DNA of 64,000 nucleotides from positions 396,638 to 460,637 of the forward strand of contig CANMPL010000004.1 in the NCBI GenBank assembly GCA_947499715.1, in the 5' to 3' direction. Below the pieces are notes generated by a model. The model was not told the DNA's origin, did not search any database, and saw only the letters and a list, made by a program, of their open reading frames with translations. Positions 51,710 to 61,336 of this stretch are shown in pieces. The DNA comes from an uncultured Paracoccaceae bacterium (GTDB lineage: Bacteria; Pseudomonadota; Alphaproteobacteria; Rhodobacterales; Rhodobacteraceae). The translations under genes were made by a program, and so were the position numbers. Position 1 is the stretch's first letter. Each line of letters starts with the position of its first letter.

Positions 51710-52668
51710 TCGACCAAACGGTAGCTGTCGCGCAGCCACGGGTAGGCCGCAACGGCGGGCCCAACGGCGTGGGTTGCCAGCAAACTGCGCATCGCGGTCG
51801 CGACGTTCTGCGCAATCTCTTGCGCCTGCGGCTGCGCCACAAAGATCGAGATCGTGCGCGCAAATTCCTTGCCCGGAAAGGGCAGCAGCTTGATTTGCGG
51901 CTGAAACCGCTTTGCGCGGATGTAATTGCTTGGTGTCGTGATCGCCCAGCCGTCGCCATGCGCAATCAGCGACATCAGTGACGCGGTGCTATCCAATGCA
52001 AAGGCATTGGGCAATGTGATCCGCAGGCGGGTCAATTGGGCGGCCACCATGCCGCCGATGATCTGGCGAGGATTGTAGCGCAGAAAGGCAAGGTCGCTGT
52101 CGCCCGCAATCAGCGCCTCTGCTGTGGCGGTTGTGGCCGCGGGCACGGCCAACACGAAGGGGTCACGCAGCAGGGGCGTTTCGGTCATATCCGCGGGCGC
52201 CGTCGCGGGGCGGGTGGCCAGCCCCATGTCCAGATCGCCAGCGCGCAGCAAATCGAGGATCTCGTGACTGACGCGGGTCAGATGGGTGAATTGGCAACCG
52301 GGCAGCGCGCTGGCCAGCATCCGGGTGATGTCGGGGCCGATGTCGTTTTCAAAGTCGTCAATCATCGCAAACCGCAGCTGGCGCAGGCTCCCCGGTGTGG
52401 TGGCTGTCAGCTCGGCCGCGCCACGGTCAAGGGCGGCCAGCGCATCCTCGACACTGCGCAGAAATTGCAGGCCCGCGCTTGTGGGGGCCATGGGGCGGCG
52501 GCTGTGGTCGATCAATCCGGTGCCAACGTGGGCTTCGAGCCGGGCAAGGTGATGCGACACGGTGCTGATCGACAGCCCCGTCTGATCCGCCGTCGCCTGA
52601 AGCGAGCCGGTGCGGGCCACGGCACGAAAGACGCGCAGCCATTTGAGTGAAAAGTCGGGGCGTTTCAT
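51706..52668 (-). CDS. LysR-family transcriptional regulator
   Basis: This 320-residue protein has the LysR winged helix near the N-terminus (LKWLRVFRAVARTGSLQATADQTGLSISTVSHHLARLEAHVGTGLIDHSRRPMAPTSAG) and a two-lobed effector domain (LRFAMIDDFENDIGPDITRMLASALPGCQFTHL). It is convergent with the MttB-family gene (stops overlap by four bases), and its own promoter faces the bpt gene. It may control the methyltransferase/flavoprotein pair, but this is unproven. Confidence 0.92.
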   Translation of the reverse strand: MKRPDFSLKWLRVFRAVARTGSLQATADQTGLSISTVSHHLARLEAHVGTGLIDHSRRPMAPTSAGLQFLRSVEDALAALDRGAAELTATTPGSLRQLRFAMIDDFENDIGPDITRMLASALPGCQFTHLTRVSHEILDLLRAGDLDMGLATRPATAPADMTETPLLRDPFVLAVPAATTATAEALIAGDSDLAFLRYNPRQIIGGMVAAQLTRLRITLPNAFALDSTASLMSLIAHGDGWAITTPSNYIRAKRFQPQIKLLPFPGKEFARTISIFVAQPQAQEIAQNVATAMRSLLATHAVGPAVAAYPWLRDSYRLVD

Positions 52669-52749
52669 GCAGAAACCATAGCAATTGAGATGGCTAGCCT
52701 AGCATGACATCCGAAAAATGAGAATTGCTCAATCCGATTTTTTCGAAAC

Positions 52750-53577
52750 TTAATCGCTGGCCGGATGGCTGCCGGGCAGGTTGATCCGGGCCACTTGTTC
52801 GGCAATCGGATCGGTGGACAGCGGGTGCAGGGCGCTGTCGTAATCATCAGGATCGCCAAGGTCTTGCCAATGGCCGCTGCGGAAAACCTCAACACCCTTG
52901 AAGCGCGCCTTGTAGCCCATCTTGCGCGATCCCGGCACCCAATAGCCAAGGTAGACATAGGGCAGGTTCAGTTCGCGGGCGATATCAATGTGATCCAGGA
53001 TCAGAAAGGTACCGGGCGAGGCGGCATCAAGGCTTGGATCAAAGAAGGAATAGACCATCGACAGCCCATCATCGAGGATATCGGTCAGACAAGCGGCCAA
53101 GGGCCCGGCATTTGTATCGTTGCGGTCGGTGTATTCGATCACACGGCTGCGCACTGGGGTTTCTTCAATCATGGCGGCGAATTCGAACATATCCATGTCG
53201 GCCATACCGCCCTGCGCGTGGCGGTTATCAAGGTATTCGCGGAAAAGCTCGTATTGTTCTTCCGTGGCCCAGGGCGAGGTCGCGCGTCGCTTGAGTTGTG
53301 CGTTCCGTTTGAGCACCCGACGCTGGCTGCGGGACGGTTCAAAGTCAGCGACGCGGATCCGGGCCGACATGCAGGCCGAACATTCCGCACAAGAGGGGCG
53401 ATAAAGCACGTTCTGGCTGCGGCGAAATCCCTGCTTGGACAGCGTGTCGTTCAGCGGTCCCGCGGTATCGCCTTGCAGGGCGGTGAACAATTTCCGCTCC
53501 ATCCGGCCGTCCAGATAGGGGCAGGGTTGCGGAGCCGTCACATAAAACTGGGGCGCAATGGGAAGCGTATGACGCAT
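52750..53577 (-). CDS. bpt: Aspartate/glutamate leucyltransferase
   Basis: This 275-residue protein adds leucine from leucyl-tRNA to N-terminal Asp or Glu, marking proteins for ClpS/ClpAP. Hallmarks are [19 protein letters not shown], the Cys-rich [34 protein letters not shown], and [26 protein letters not shown]. Length and motifs match the bacterial ATE1/Bpt family. It is a single gene in a housekeeping stretch and is followed by 80 bases with no clear terminator. Confidence 0.95.
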   Translation of the reverse strand: MRHTLPIAPQFYVTAPQPCPYLDGRMERKLFTALQGDTAGPLNDTLSKQGFRRSQNVLYRPSCAECSACMSARIRVADFEPSRSQRRVLKRNAQLKRRATSPWATEEQYELFREYLDNRHAQGGMADMDMFEFAAMIEETPVRSRVIEYTDRNDTNAGPLAACLTDILDDGLSMVYSFFDPSLDAASPGTFLILDHIDIARELNLPYVYLGYWVPGSRKMGYKARFKGVEVFRSGHWQDLGDPDDYDSALHPLSTDPIAEQVARINLPGSHPASD

Positions 53578-53656
53578 ATCCGTAGAGTGCGGCCAATTGT
53601 AACGACTGGCAACCCCGCCATAATGGGGAGGTGCCGTTTTCTTAACAATTGGTAAA

Positions 53657-54097
53657 TCAGGCGGGTTTGTTGATCGCGGTGGTGCCCAAAACCATATCCG
53701 ACAGGCCTTGGCCGCGCGGCGTCAAAAGCATCGCCACGATCGAAATCAGTTGCAACGGTGCGGTGATCACAGAAATCGTGTAACCCGCCGTATGGGCGAA
53801 AGCCATGCCAGACGTCAGGCGCAGGCCATCCATGTCCCGCAATTCAATCGCCATCAGACGCATCCCCCAGGTGGCAGAGCCGCCCGCGATGGTGAACCAG
53901 CGATAAAAGAAGCCCACAAACAGCATCAGAAACGGAAAGAAGAAGATGCCGGTGAAGGCGGTGAACGGCAGCACCAGAACGCAAAGGACGCCGATCAAGA
54001 TGACATCAACGACCCAGGCCAACAGGCGCTTTGTTGGAACACCGGCATAAAAGGCAGGGGCTGTTTCGGGGTTTGGCAGTGTCATGGCGGCGGTCAT
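53657..54097 (-). CDS. RDD-family membrane protein
   Basis: This 146-residue protein has the RDD pattern: [73 protein letters not shown], with the first Arg and Asp around helix 1 and another Asp later, plus two or three helices. RDD proteins are small membrane proteins of uncertain, possibly transport or envelope, function. It is downstream of the DUF2852 gene, separated by a hairpin. Confidence 0.88.
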   Translation of the reverse strand: MTAAMTLPNPETAPAFYAGVPTKRLLAWVVDVILIGVLCVLVLPFTAFTGIFFFPFLMLFVGFFYRWFTIAGGSATWGMRLMAIELRDMDGLRLTSGMAFAHTAGYTISVITAPLQLISIVAMLLTPRGQGLSDMVLGTTAINKPA

Positions 54098-54125
54098 AAT
54101 CTTGTTTCCGTTTGAAATGAAGGGT

Positions 54126-54153
54126 GGGGCGGCCCGATGGGAAGGGCCACCCC
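54126..54153 (-). other. GC-rich hairpin between the DUF2852 and RDD genes
   Basis: On the minus strand GGGGTGGCCC pairs with GGGCCGCCCC (one G-U) around an 8-base loop. There is no T-tract. It may partly stop transcription after the DUF2852 gene or stabilise that message. Confidence 0.55.
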
Positions 54154-54166
54154 GGGGGGGAGGGAA

Positions 54167-54619
54167 TTAGGCGGCGTCGCGTGTGTCGTCGTCGCCATTG
54201 TCGTCATTGCCGGTCTTCTTGGCACGGTCGTCCATGAACTGGTCGAACTCTGCCTTGTCTTTGGCTTCGCGCAGACGCTCAAGGAAGGCCTCAAAGTTGT
54301 CCTGCTCTTCTTCAAGGCGACGCAGGGTTTCGGTCTTGTAGGCGTCAAAGGCGCGGTTGCCAGAACTGCCGGCCATGCGGCGCATTCCGTGGCGCATTCG
54401 CTTGGCGCGGCGACCGGTCATGCCGCCATGCTTTTTGAAGAACAGCATGTAGAACAGCAGGGCCAGGCCAACAGGCCAGAAGAAGATAAAGCCAAGGACG
54501 GTGGCACCGATCCAGGCGGGCTTGCCGCGCTCATCCAGCCAGCCCTCGGTCCGGGCAAACCAGTTGGGGCGATCATAGTCGCTATGGTTCGTGGCAGTAT
54601 TGATATCAGCGGCGGTCAT
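54167..54619 (-). CDS. DUF2852 membrane protein
   Basis: This 150-residue protein matches the alphaproteobacterial DUF2852 family. It has a hydrophilic start, one or two helices at about 37-61 (PAWIGATVLGFIFFWPVGLALLFYMLFF), a basic patch (GRRAKRMRHGMRRM), and a long charged helix (AFDAYKTETLRRLEEEQDNFEAFLERLREAKDKAEFDQFMDDR) ending in an acidic tail. The function is unknown. Two related near-palindromic 20-base sequences lie upstream, suggesting specific control. Confidence 0.88.
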   Translation of the reverse strand: MTAADINTATNHSDYDRPNWFARTEGWLDERGKPAWIGATVLGFIFFWPVGLALLFYMLFFKKHGGMTGRRAKRMRHGMRRMAGSSGNRAFDAYKTETLRRLEEEQDNFEAFLERLREAKDKAEFDQFMDDRAKKTGNDDNGDDDTRDAA

Positions 54620-54662
54620 GTGCGTGTCTCTCCAAATAAGGTGGCCGGTGAAGCGGCCGGGG

Positions 54663-54740
54663 AATGTAAATGCTTTTCACATCACCAAGATGGGAGTGTC
54701 ACGTGATCCGCGCAAGGGACAATGTGAATGTTTTTTACAT
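54663..54740. promoter_or_regulatory. Two tandem near-palindromes upstream of the DUF2852 gene
   Basis: TGTAAATGCTTTTCACA (54665-54681) and TGTGAATGTTTTTTACA (54723-54739) agree at 14 of 17 positions, and the flanking AA and T also match. Each is an imperfect inverted repeat (TGTRAA...TTYACA). Starts are 58 bases apart, about 5.5 turns. They look like two operators for one regulator; none is encoded next to them. Confidence 0.6.
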
Positions 54741-54801
54741 TTTTTGAAATCGGCGCTGAAAACAAATGATTTTTTAGCTGGTCGCGAGCAAATTGCCCAC
54801 G

Positions 54802-55275
54802 CTACGACGCCGTGAAATCCGCCGGTTCTGCGTCTGAAATCGCGATCAGATCACCCGGCGCGATCGGAAAAACGTGGCGCGGGGTGCCCGCCGCGGCATA
54901 GATCACCTCGAATTCCGAAAGACGCGGATCGTAGAACGCGCGGATCGGGTTGAGGTGCCCAATCGGGGCGACACCGCCAATCGCGAACCCGGTTTGCGCG
55001 CGGATCAGTGCGGCATCTGCCTTGCCCAAGGGTTCGCCTGCGCAAACCGCCGCCTTGGCTGCATCAACCTGATGGCCACCTGCGGTGATGAACAATATCG
55101 CCTGCCCTGACTGCCCACCGCGAAAGATGATCGATTTGGCAATCTGATCAAGATGGCATCCAACTGCATCTGCCGCCTGCTGGGCGGTTTTGGTCAAATC
55201 GGACATTTCCAATGGTGCCGCCGTCAAACCTGCGTCCAAAAGGGCGCGGGTCACACGTTTGAGGCTCTTGCTCAT
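54802..55275 (-). CDS. YbaK/EbsC-family aminoacyl-tRNA deacylase
   Basis: This 157-residue protein of the YbaK/ProX editing fold has the conserved Lys in QIAKSIIFRG, the GGHQVDAAKAAVCAGEPLGKADAALIRAQTGFAIGGVAPIGH segment (family: GxxxGGVxPxGH), and FEVIYAAAGTPRHVFPIAPGDLIAISDA. These proteins hydrolyse mischarged tRNA, such as Cys- or Ala-tRNA-Pro. Length is typical. It is divergent from the small SnoaL-type gene. Confidence 0.93.
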   Translation of the reverse strand: MSKSLKRVTRALLDAGLTAAPLEMSDLTKTAQQAADAVGCHLDQIAKSIIFRGGQSGQAILFITAGGHQVDAAKAAVCAGEPLGKADAALIRAQTGFAIGGVAPIGHLNPIRAFYDPRLSEFEVIYAAAGTPRHVFPIAPGDLIAISDAEPADFTAS

Positions 55276-55302
55276 GTCGGGGCCTTCTGCCTAGCTTGGG
55301 GG

Positions 55303-55683
55303 ATGAATGATGACACCCCTGATCCGCTGCAAGACGCCATAACGGCGCGTGAAACGCAAGTCTGGCAAGCCTTGGTGGATGGGGATGCGACAGCGGATGC
55401 CGCAGCATTGGCGGCGGATTTTCTGGGCGTCTATGCCGATGGATTTGCTGATAGGGCGGCGCATATCGGGCAATTGCAAGACGGGCCGACTGTCGCGCAT
55501 TTTGAATTATCGCAGGTGCAGGTGCGCCCATTGGGGGCGGATCACGCGCTGATTTCCTATCGCGCCGATTTTGGGCGAACAAATGGACCGCCAGAGGCCA
55601 TGTTTGTCAGTTCGATCTGGGCCAGACGCGCGGACGGTTGGACCAATATCTTTAGTCAGGACACCGCTTATGTCGCTCATTGA
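55303..55683 (+). CDS. Small SnoaL/DUF4440-like protein
   Basis: This 126-residue alpha+beta protein has the nuclear-transport-factor-2-like pattern. A helical start (ITARETQVWQALVDGDATADAAALAADFLGVYADG) is followed by strands (LSQVQVRPLGADHALISYRADFG, MFVSSIWARRADGWTNIFSQDTAY). Many such proteins bind small ligands or act as isomerases; no specific role is readable. The ATG at 55303 has GGGGG upstream. The end overlaps glnE by 14 bases, so both may be expressed together. Confidence 0.75.
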   Translation: MNDDTPDPLQDAITARETQVWQALVDGDATADAAALAADFLGVYADGFADRAAHIGQLQDGPTVAHFELSQVQVRPLGADHALISYRADFGRTNGPPEAMFVSSIWARRADGWTNIFSQDTAYVAH

Positions 55684-58432
55684 ACGGGCCACGCGCATTC
55701 CGCGCCTTTATGATGCTGACCGTGCGGCGGACGCCCCTGACCTTGGTGCAGACTTGCGGGATCTGTTGCAGGGGACAGCAAGTTGCAGCCCCTACCTTTG
55801 CGGTCTGATGCAACGCGAGGCGGATTGGCTGGCAGGCGCAGTGGCCGCGCCAGAAGCGGCCAGCGCCGATGTGATTTCGGATATCGGCAAGGTCAGCCTG
55901 GCAGATCTCCCGGTGCAGCTTCGCGTGGCCAAGCGGCGGATTGCCCTGCTAACCGGGCTTGCCGATCTGGCCGGTGTTTGGCCACTTGAGACGGTGACGC
56001 AGACCCTCACCGATTTTGCCAATGCGGCTGTCGACCGCTGCCTCAAGACCCTTGTGGGGGCGGAAATCGGGCGCGGCAAGCTGCCCGGACTGAACGCTGA
56101 TGATGCCGACACGGCCGGTGGCATGGTGGCTCTCGCGATGGGTAAAATGGGCGCGGGAGAGTTGAATTACTCCTCTGACATCGACCTGATTGTCCTGTTT
56201 GACGAAACCCGGTTTGACCCTGACACCTATCATGACGCGCGGGCTGCCTTTATCCGGGTCACACGGCGGATGACGGCCATCCTGTCCGAGAATACCAGCG
56301 AGGGATACGTGTTTCGCACCGATCTGCGGCTGCGACCTGATGCGAGTGTCACGCCCGTGTGCCTGTCGATGGAAGCGGCAGAGCGTTACTACGAAAGCGT
56401 CGGGCGCACGTGGGAACGCGCCGCCTATATCAAGGCCGCTCCCTCGGGCGGTGATATTGCGGCAGGTCAGCGGTTCCTTGATACCCTTCGCCCCTTTGTT
56501 TGGCGCAAGCATCTGGATTTTGCAGCGATTCAAGACGCCCACGACATGCGCCTGCGCATTCGCGATCACAAAGGGCTGGGCGGCGATCTTGTGTTGGAAG
56601 GCCACAACATGAAGCTGGGGCGTGGCGGCATCCGCGAGATCGAGTTCTTTACTCAGACCCGGCAACTTATCGCGGGCGGGCGAGACCCCAGCCTGCGCCT
56701 GCGCGGAACCGGTCAGGGACTTGCTGCGCTGTCCAAGGCAGGATGGGTCGCGGACACGGTGGCGGCGCAACTTTATGACCACTACCGGTTTCACCGAGAG
56801 GTTGAACATCGTGTGCAGATGGTGGCCGATCAACAGACACATGCCCTTCCCAGTGACGCGGACGGGTTTGATCGGCTTGCCGCCATGATGGACAGGGACG
56901 TTGGTGACCTGCGTGCTGATCTGTTGCGGCGGCTGGAAGACGTGCACGCATTGACCGAAGGGTTCTTTGCACCCGATGCGGCCCCACAGGCGGATGCACA
57001 GTGGGGGGCAGAGGTGATGGCGCGTTGGCCCACCTATCCCGCCCTCCGGTCAGAGCGGGCGGTCGAGATCTTCAACCGCCTTTGGCCCGATCTGCAGGCG
57101 CGCCTGAAAGAAGCCGCCAAACCGCAAGAGGCGCTGACGCAATTCGACACCTTTCTGGCAGGGCTGCCTGCGGGCGTGCAGTTGTTTTCGCTGTTCGAGG
57201 CCAACCCGCAGCTAAGCCAGTTGATCGTGGATATCGCCTCTACCGCGCCCGCGCTGGCGGCCTATCTGTCGCGTAACGCAGGCGTATTTGATGCCGTGAT
57301 CGGGGGCAGTTTCTTTGGCCCATGGCCCGGTGTGGACGCGCTGACGCAAGCGCTTGCTGCGCAATTGGCACAGGCCTCTGACTACGAGGCACAATTGAAC
57401 ACAGCGCGTCGGTGGGCCAAGGAATGGCACTTTGGCATCGGCGTTCATCACCTGCGCGGCCTTGTTGATGCCGATGAAAGCGGGCAGCGCTATGCGGATC
57501 TGGCGCAGGCCGTCGTTGCAGCCCTTTGGCCGGTTGTCGTTGCTGAATTTAGCCGCAAACATGGGCCGCCGCCGGGACATGGTGCAGCAGTGCTGGGGAT
57601 GGGGTCGCTTGGTGCCGGGCAACTACATGCGCTTAGCGATTTGGATCTGATCATGATCTATGACCCCAACGGGGTTGAGGCGTCAGAGGGCAAGCGCCCG
57701 CTCGCCACGCGGCCCTATTATGCGCGATTGACCCAAGCGCTGGTCACGGCGCTGACGGCACCGATGGGCGAAGGGCGGCTTTACGAGGTTGATATGCGGT
57801 TGCGCCCGTCCGGCAGGCAGGGCCCTGTCGCCACCTCGATCGAGGCCTTTGAAAGCTACCAACAGGACGAGGCATGGACGTGGGAACATCTGGCGCTGAC
57901 ACGCGCGCGCGCGATCGCCGGGTCTGCCCCATTGGCCGCACGGGTGGAGGCGTTTCGGCAATCGCTTTTGCCGCAAAAAGGGCAGGGTGCGGCCGTGTGC
58001 GATGACGTGGCGGATATGCGCAGGCGGCTGTCAGAGGCCAAGCCCGCAACCAGTCCGTGGGACGCCAAGGACGGGGCAGGGCGTTTGCAAGACATCGCCC
58101 TTTTTGCCCAGACCGTGGCATTGCGCGCGGGATCGCCTGCGCGTGAGGCTGTCAATCAGCTGGCAAGCGGTGTCGCGAACGGTTGGCTGGACGCCGCTGA
58201 AGGCGCGGCGCTGTCACAGGCGGCGGCGCTATTCTGGCGTGTGCAGGCCGCTGGCCGGTTGCTGGCGGGTGGGGTGTTTGACCCAGAAGCCGTGGGCGAA
58301 GGCGGCAGACGTTTTGTGCTGCGAGAGACGGGATGTGAAAGCATGGATATATTGCAAAGCGCGTTGCGCGACAGTGCCGAAGAGGCGAGCGCGATCATAA
58401 CGCGAAAGCTGGGGACGCGTCGTGAAGGGTGA
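55670..58432 (+). CDS. glnE: Bifunctional glutamine synthetase adenylyltransferase/deadenylase
   Basis: This 920-residue protein adds AMP to glutamine synthetase or removes it in response to PII and glutamine. It has two nucleotidyltransferase domains: an N-terminal one with GAGELNYSSDIDLIVLFDE (deadenylase) and a C-terminal one with GSLGAGQLHALSDLDLIMIYD and EGRLYEVDMRLRPSGRQGPVATS (adenylyltransferase), with a helical linker between. Length matches the family. The ATG at 55670 lies within the end of the previous gene; the longer frame from 55571 has no support. Confidence 0.95.
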   Translation: MSLIERATRIPRLYDADRAADAPDLGADLRDLLQGTASCSPYLCGLMQREADWLAGAVAAPEAASADVISDIGKVSLADLPVQLRVAKRRIALLTGLADLAGVWPLETVTQTLTDFANAAVDRCLKTLVGAEIGRGKLPGLNADDADTAGGMVALAMGKMGAGELNYSSDIDLIVLFDETRFDPDTYHDARAAFIRVTRRMTAILSENTSEGYVFRTDLRLRPDASVTPVCLSMEAAERYYESVGRTWERAAYIKAAPSGGDIAAGQRFLDTLRPFVWRKHLDFAAIQDAHDMRLRIRDHKGLGGDLVLEGHNMKLGRGGIREIEFFTQTRQLIAGGRDPSLRLRGTGQGLAALSKAGWVADTVAAQLYDHYRFHREVEHRVQMVADQQTHALPSDADGFDRLAAMMDRDVGDLRADLLRRLEDVHALTEGFFAPDAAPQADAQWGAEVMARWPTYPALRSERAVEIFNRLWPDLQARLKEAAKPQEALTQFDTFLAGLPAGVQLFSLFEANPQLSQLIVDIASTAPALAAYLSRNAGVFDAVIGGSFFGPWPGVDALTQALAAQLAQASDYEAQLNTARRWAKEWHFGIGVHHLRGLVDADESGQRYADLAQAVVAALWPVVVAEFSRKHGPPPGHGAAVLGMGSLGAGQLHALSDLDLIMIYDPNGVEASEGKRPLATRPYYARLTQALVTALTAPMGEGRLYEVDMRLRPSGRQGPVATSIEAFESYQQDEAWTWEHLALTRARAIAGSAPLAARVEAFRQSLLPQKGQGAAVCDDVADMRRRLSEAKPATSPWDAKDGAGRLQDIALFAQTVALRAGSPAREAVNQLASGVANGWLDAAEGAALSQAAALFWRVQAAGRLLAGGVFDPEAVGEGGRRFVLRETGCESMDILQSALRDSAEEASAIITRKLGTRREG

Positions 58433-58688
58433 CGCGCGCGACCCAAAAGGCCTGATCCGGGAATCCTTTCGGATTGACGGGATCACCGCATCAGAATGCC
58501 GGACGATCTTTTTGGATTGGGCCTTGGGTGTGCCGCCGGGCCTTGATGCAAAGGCCGAGGTGCAAGCGCTCTTGCAGCAATATAGCCATGAGCCCGCCGA
58601 CCATCCGATGATGCAGACATTGCAGGCTGCACTCAAGGACAGTGGTCCTGCCCGGCGGCGCGGTGGCCGCGCGGGGCGCGGGCTTTAG
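58422..58688 (+). CDS. Small conserved-type protein after glnE
   Basis: This 88-residue protein (from GTG at 58422) overlaps glnE by 11 bases and ends by overlapping the convergent eda stop. It has a helical core (ESFRIDGITASECRTIFLDWALGVPPGLDAKAEVQALLQQYSHEPADHPMMQTLQAALKD) and a basic Arg/Gly tail (RRRGGRAGRGL) that may touch nucleic acid. I do not recognise a named family, but its position after glnE is what I would expect in Rhodobacterales. Confidence 0.7.
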   Translation: MKGDARDPKGLIRESFRIDGITASECRTIFLDWALGVPPGLDAKAEVQALLQQYSHEPADHPMMQTLQAALKDSGPARRRGGRAGRGL

Positions 58689-59326
58689 CGTGGCAGCGCC
58701 GCGGCCTCGGCTGCAAGCGCTGTGATCCGGTCCCAATCGCCTGACGCGACTGCGTCTTTGGGCGCAACCCAGGATCCGCCGACACACAATGTGTTTGACA
58801 AGGACAGGTAATCGCCCGCGTTCTTGAGGCTGACGCCTCCGGTGGGGCAAAAGCTGACCTGTGGAATTGGCGCGCCAATCGCCTTGAGCGCGGGCGCGCC
58901 GCCGTTTGCCTCTGCGGGGAAGAATTTTTGCACGGTATATCCGCGCTCCAAAAGTCGCATGGCTTCTGATGCTGTGGCCGCACCGGGCAATAGCGGCAGG
59001 TCATTGGCCTCGCAGGCATCCAAAAGCAGATCCGTGGCCCCCGGTGCCACGCCAAATTGCGCGCCTGCGGCCTTGGCGTTTTCCACGTCCTTTGGCGTCA
59101 AAAGCGTGCCTGCGCCAACAACGCCGCCGGGCACGGCCGCCATTTCGCGGATCGCATCAAGTGCTGCGGGCGTTCGCAGCGTGACCTCAAGCGCGGGAAG
59201 ACCACCAGCCACGAGCGCTGTCGCCAACCCTTTGGCCTGACTTGCATCATCAAGCACCAGAACCGGGACCACCGGGGCCATCAGGCACAATGCACGGTTC
59301 TTTTCGGATGCGGTTTGCGGGGTCAT
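58685..59326 (-). CDS. eda: KDPG/KHG aldolase
   Basis: This 213-residue class I aldolase splits 2-keto-3-deoxy-6-phosphogluconate into pyruvate and glyceraldehyde-3-phosphate, the last Entner-Doudoroff step. It has the catalytic Glu in ALEVTLRTPAALDAIREM, VVGAGTLLTPKDVENAKAAGAQFGVAPG, the Schiff-base Lys in YTVQKFFPAEANGG, and FCPTGGVSLKNAGDYL. It follows edd after 84 bases that contain an inverted repeat. Confidence 0.96.
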   Translation of the reverse strand: MTPQTASEKNRALCLMAPVVPVLVLDDASQAKGLATALVAGGLPALEVTLRTPAALDAIREMAAVPGGVVGAGTLLTPKDVENAKAAGAQFGVAPGATDLLLDACEANDLPLLPGAATASEAMRLLERGYTVQKFFPAEANGGAPALKAIGAPIPQVSFCPTGGVSLKNAGDYLSLSNTLCVGGSWVAPKDAVASGDWDRITALAAEAAALPR

Positions 59327-59354
59327 AGGGTCGTCCTTTACTGTGGGGTGGTGG

Positions 59355-59375
59355 CGATTATTCGGCGAATAATCG
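59355..59375 (-). other. Inverted repeat between edd and eda
   Basis: CGATTATTC-GGC-GAATAATCG is a perfect 9+9 inverted repeat, 29 bases before the eda start. As RNA it would form a 9-bp hairpin with a three-base loop. It could be an operator, a processing signal, or a stabiliser that sets the ratio of eda to edd. Confidence 0.5.
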
Positions 59376-59410
59376 GGCCTCCGGCGGGCATATTTTGGTT
59401 CAAAAGAAAG

Positions 59411-61216
59411 TCAGACGCAAACACCAGCGCCGTCTGCGGCAAGACCAACGTTGCGGCGGAATACCTCAAAGAGTTCGCGACCAACACCTGTGCCGTTTCC
59501 TGTCAGATCAGCACTTGCGCTTTCGCGTGTGACAAGGTCAACGCCGATCACATCGATGGTGCCTTTGGTCGCGTCAAGCCGCACGATGTCGCCGTCCTGG
59601 ATCTTGCCAATCGGGCCGCCGTCTGCGGCTTCGGGGCAAAGGTGAATGGCCGACGGCACCTTGCCAGAGGCGCCGGACATGCGGCCATCGGTGACAAGGG
59701 CCACGCGCTGGCCACGGCCTTGCATCACGGACAAGACCGGGGTCAGGCTGTGTAGTTCCGGCATACCGTTTGATTTCGGCCCCTGAAAGCGCACAACCAC
59801 GACCACATCATCGGTCAATTCACCGGCCTTGAAAGCTGCTTTGACCGCGTCTTGGGTGTGGAACACGCGGGCAGGGGCCTCAATGATATGGCGGTCTTCG
59901 GCCACGGCAGAGGACTTCATCACCCCGCGCCCAAGGTTGCCGGCAAGCTGAGTCAGCCCGCCATGGTGGCTAAACGGGTCCGATACAGGGCGCAGGATCT
60001 TGTCGTTCAGTGTGGTCGCGGTGCCCGGAACATACGCAACACGGTCGCCGTCAAGTTTGGGTTCCTGTGTATAGCGTTCCAGCCCGTCGCCCGCGACGGT
60101 CTTGGTGTCATCGTGCAAAAGACCGGCGTTCAGCAGTTCACCGATCATGTAGCCAAGACCGCCTGCCGCGTGGAAATGGTTCACGTCAGCAAGGCCGTTT
60201 GGATAAACCTTCGCCATCAACGGCACCACGTCTGAGATATCCGAGAAATCTTCGAGATCCAGAATGACCCCCGCCGCACGGGCCATCGCGGGCAGGTGGA
60301 TCACGAGGTTGGTCGACCCGCCCGTCGCCATCAACCCGACCAGACCATTCACAAAGGCGCGTTCGTCTAGCACGTCAGAGGCGGGCGTATACTGGTTGCC
60401 CAATGCGGTGATTTGGGCGGCGCGTTCGACACCGGCAACAGTCAGCGCGTCACGCAAGGGCGTGCCGGGATTGACAAAAGACGCACCGGGCATATGCAGC
60501 CCCATGAATTCCATCAACATCTGATTGGTATTGGCAGTTCCGTAGAATGTGCATGTGCCGGGGCCGTGATAGCTGGCCATTTCGGCCTTCATCAGTTCCT
60601 CGCGTCCAATATTGCCCTTGGCAAATTCCTGCCGCACCGCCTGCTTTTCATCATTTGGCAGGCCAGAGATCATCGGCCCCGCAGGCAGAAACAGCGAGGG
60701 GATATAACCAAAGGTTGCGGCGGCGATGACCAAGCCGGGGACGATCTTGTCGCAAACCCCAAGGTGAAGAGCTGCGTCAAAGGTGTTGTGCGACAGGCCC
60801 ACACCTGCGGCCAGCGCGATCACGTCGCGCGAAAACAGCGACAGCTCCATCCCCGTTTGGCCCTGGGTCACCCCGTCGCACATGGCGGGCACACCGCCTG
60901 CGACCTGTGCCGTGGCACCAGCGGCTTGTGCTGCTTTGCGGATCATCGCGGGATAGGTCTCGAACGGTTGATGTGCCGACAACATGTCGTTGTAGGCGGT
61001 GATGATGCCGATGTTGGGCGCGGCCTCGGCCACAAGCGCATCTTTCTGATCGCCCATCGCAGCGTAGGCATGGGCTTGATTGCCGCAGGTCAGATGCGCG
61101 CGGCGCGGGCCTGCGGCAGCCGCGGCGGCCATGGCATCTAGGTATTTGCGGCGCGGCCCTTGGGACCGGGCGCGTATACGGTCGGTGACTTCGGCAATCT
61201 TGGGGTGCAGGGCCAT
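59411..61216 (-). CDS. edd: 6-phosphogluconate dehydratase
   Basis: This 601-residue [4Fe-4S] dehydratase of the IlvD/Edd family turns 6-phosphogluconate into KDPG. Features are [32 protein letters not shown], the Cys ligands in [33 protein letters not shown] and [27 protein letters not shown], and [23 protein letters not shown] near the end. Length matches Edd. A LacI-type palindrome lies 46 bases upstream. Confidence 0.97.
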   Translation of the reverse strand: MALHPKIAEVTDRIRARSQGPRRKYLDAMAAAAAAGPRRAHLTCGNQAHAYAAMGDQKDALVAEAAPNIGIITAYNDMLSAHQPFETYPAMIRKAAQAAGATAQVAGGVPAMCDGVTQGQTGMELSLFSRDVIALAAGVGLSHNTFDAALHLGVCDKIVPGLVIAAATFGYIPSLFLPAGPMISGLPNDEKQAVRQEFAKGNIGREELMKAEMASYHGPGTCTFYGTANTNQMLMEFMGLHMPGASFVNPGTPLRDALTVAGVERAAQITALGNQYTPASDVLDERAFVNGLVGLMATGGSTNLVIHLPAMARAAGVILDLEDFSDISDVVPLMAKVYPNGLADVNHFHAAGGLGYMIGELLNAGLLHDDTKTVAGDGLERYTQEPKLDGDRVAYVPGTATTLNDKILRPVSDPFSHHGGLTQLAGNLGRGVMKSSAVAEDRHIIEAPARVFHTQDAVKAAFKAGELTDDVVVVVRFQGPKSNGMPELHSLTPVLSVMQGRGQRVALVTDGRMSGASGKVPSAIHLCPEAADGGPIGKIQDGDIVRLDATKGTIDVIGVDLVTRESASADLTGNGTGVGRELFEVFRRNVGLAADGAGVCV

Positions 61217-61261
61217 GGAATCCTCGCGGCGGCTGGTTTCGCGCCTCCCTTAGCACGCCCG

Positions 61262-61273
61262 GTTAGCGCTAAC
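61262..61273. promoter_or_regulatory. LacI-type palindromic operator upstream of edd
   Basis: GTTAGCGCTAAC is a perfect 12-base palindrome with a central CG, the usual form of LacI/GalR-family sites. It lies between the divergent edd and rlmI genes, 46 bases before edd. Repressors of this family commonly control Entner-Doudoroff genes in alphaproteobacteria; the regulator gene is not in this window. Confidence 0.65.
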
Positions 61274-61336
61274 AATCGCCGAATTGCGCATTGCTTTGAC
61301 CCTTTCGTCGCAGGCATGGGCACGGTAAGGGGCGGT

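Noticed and set aside
53593..53652. CCAATTGT ... ACAATTGG inverted repeat upstream of bpt
   Set aside because: Eight-base arms 44 bases apart are weak and each contains its own palindrome CAATTG; not convincing as a hairpin or operator.
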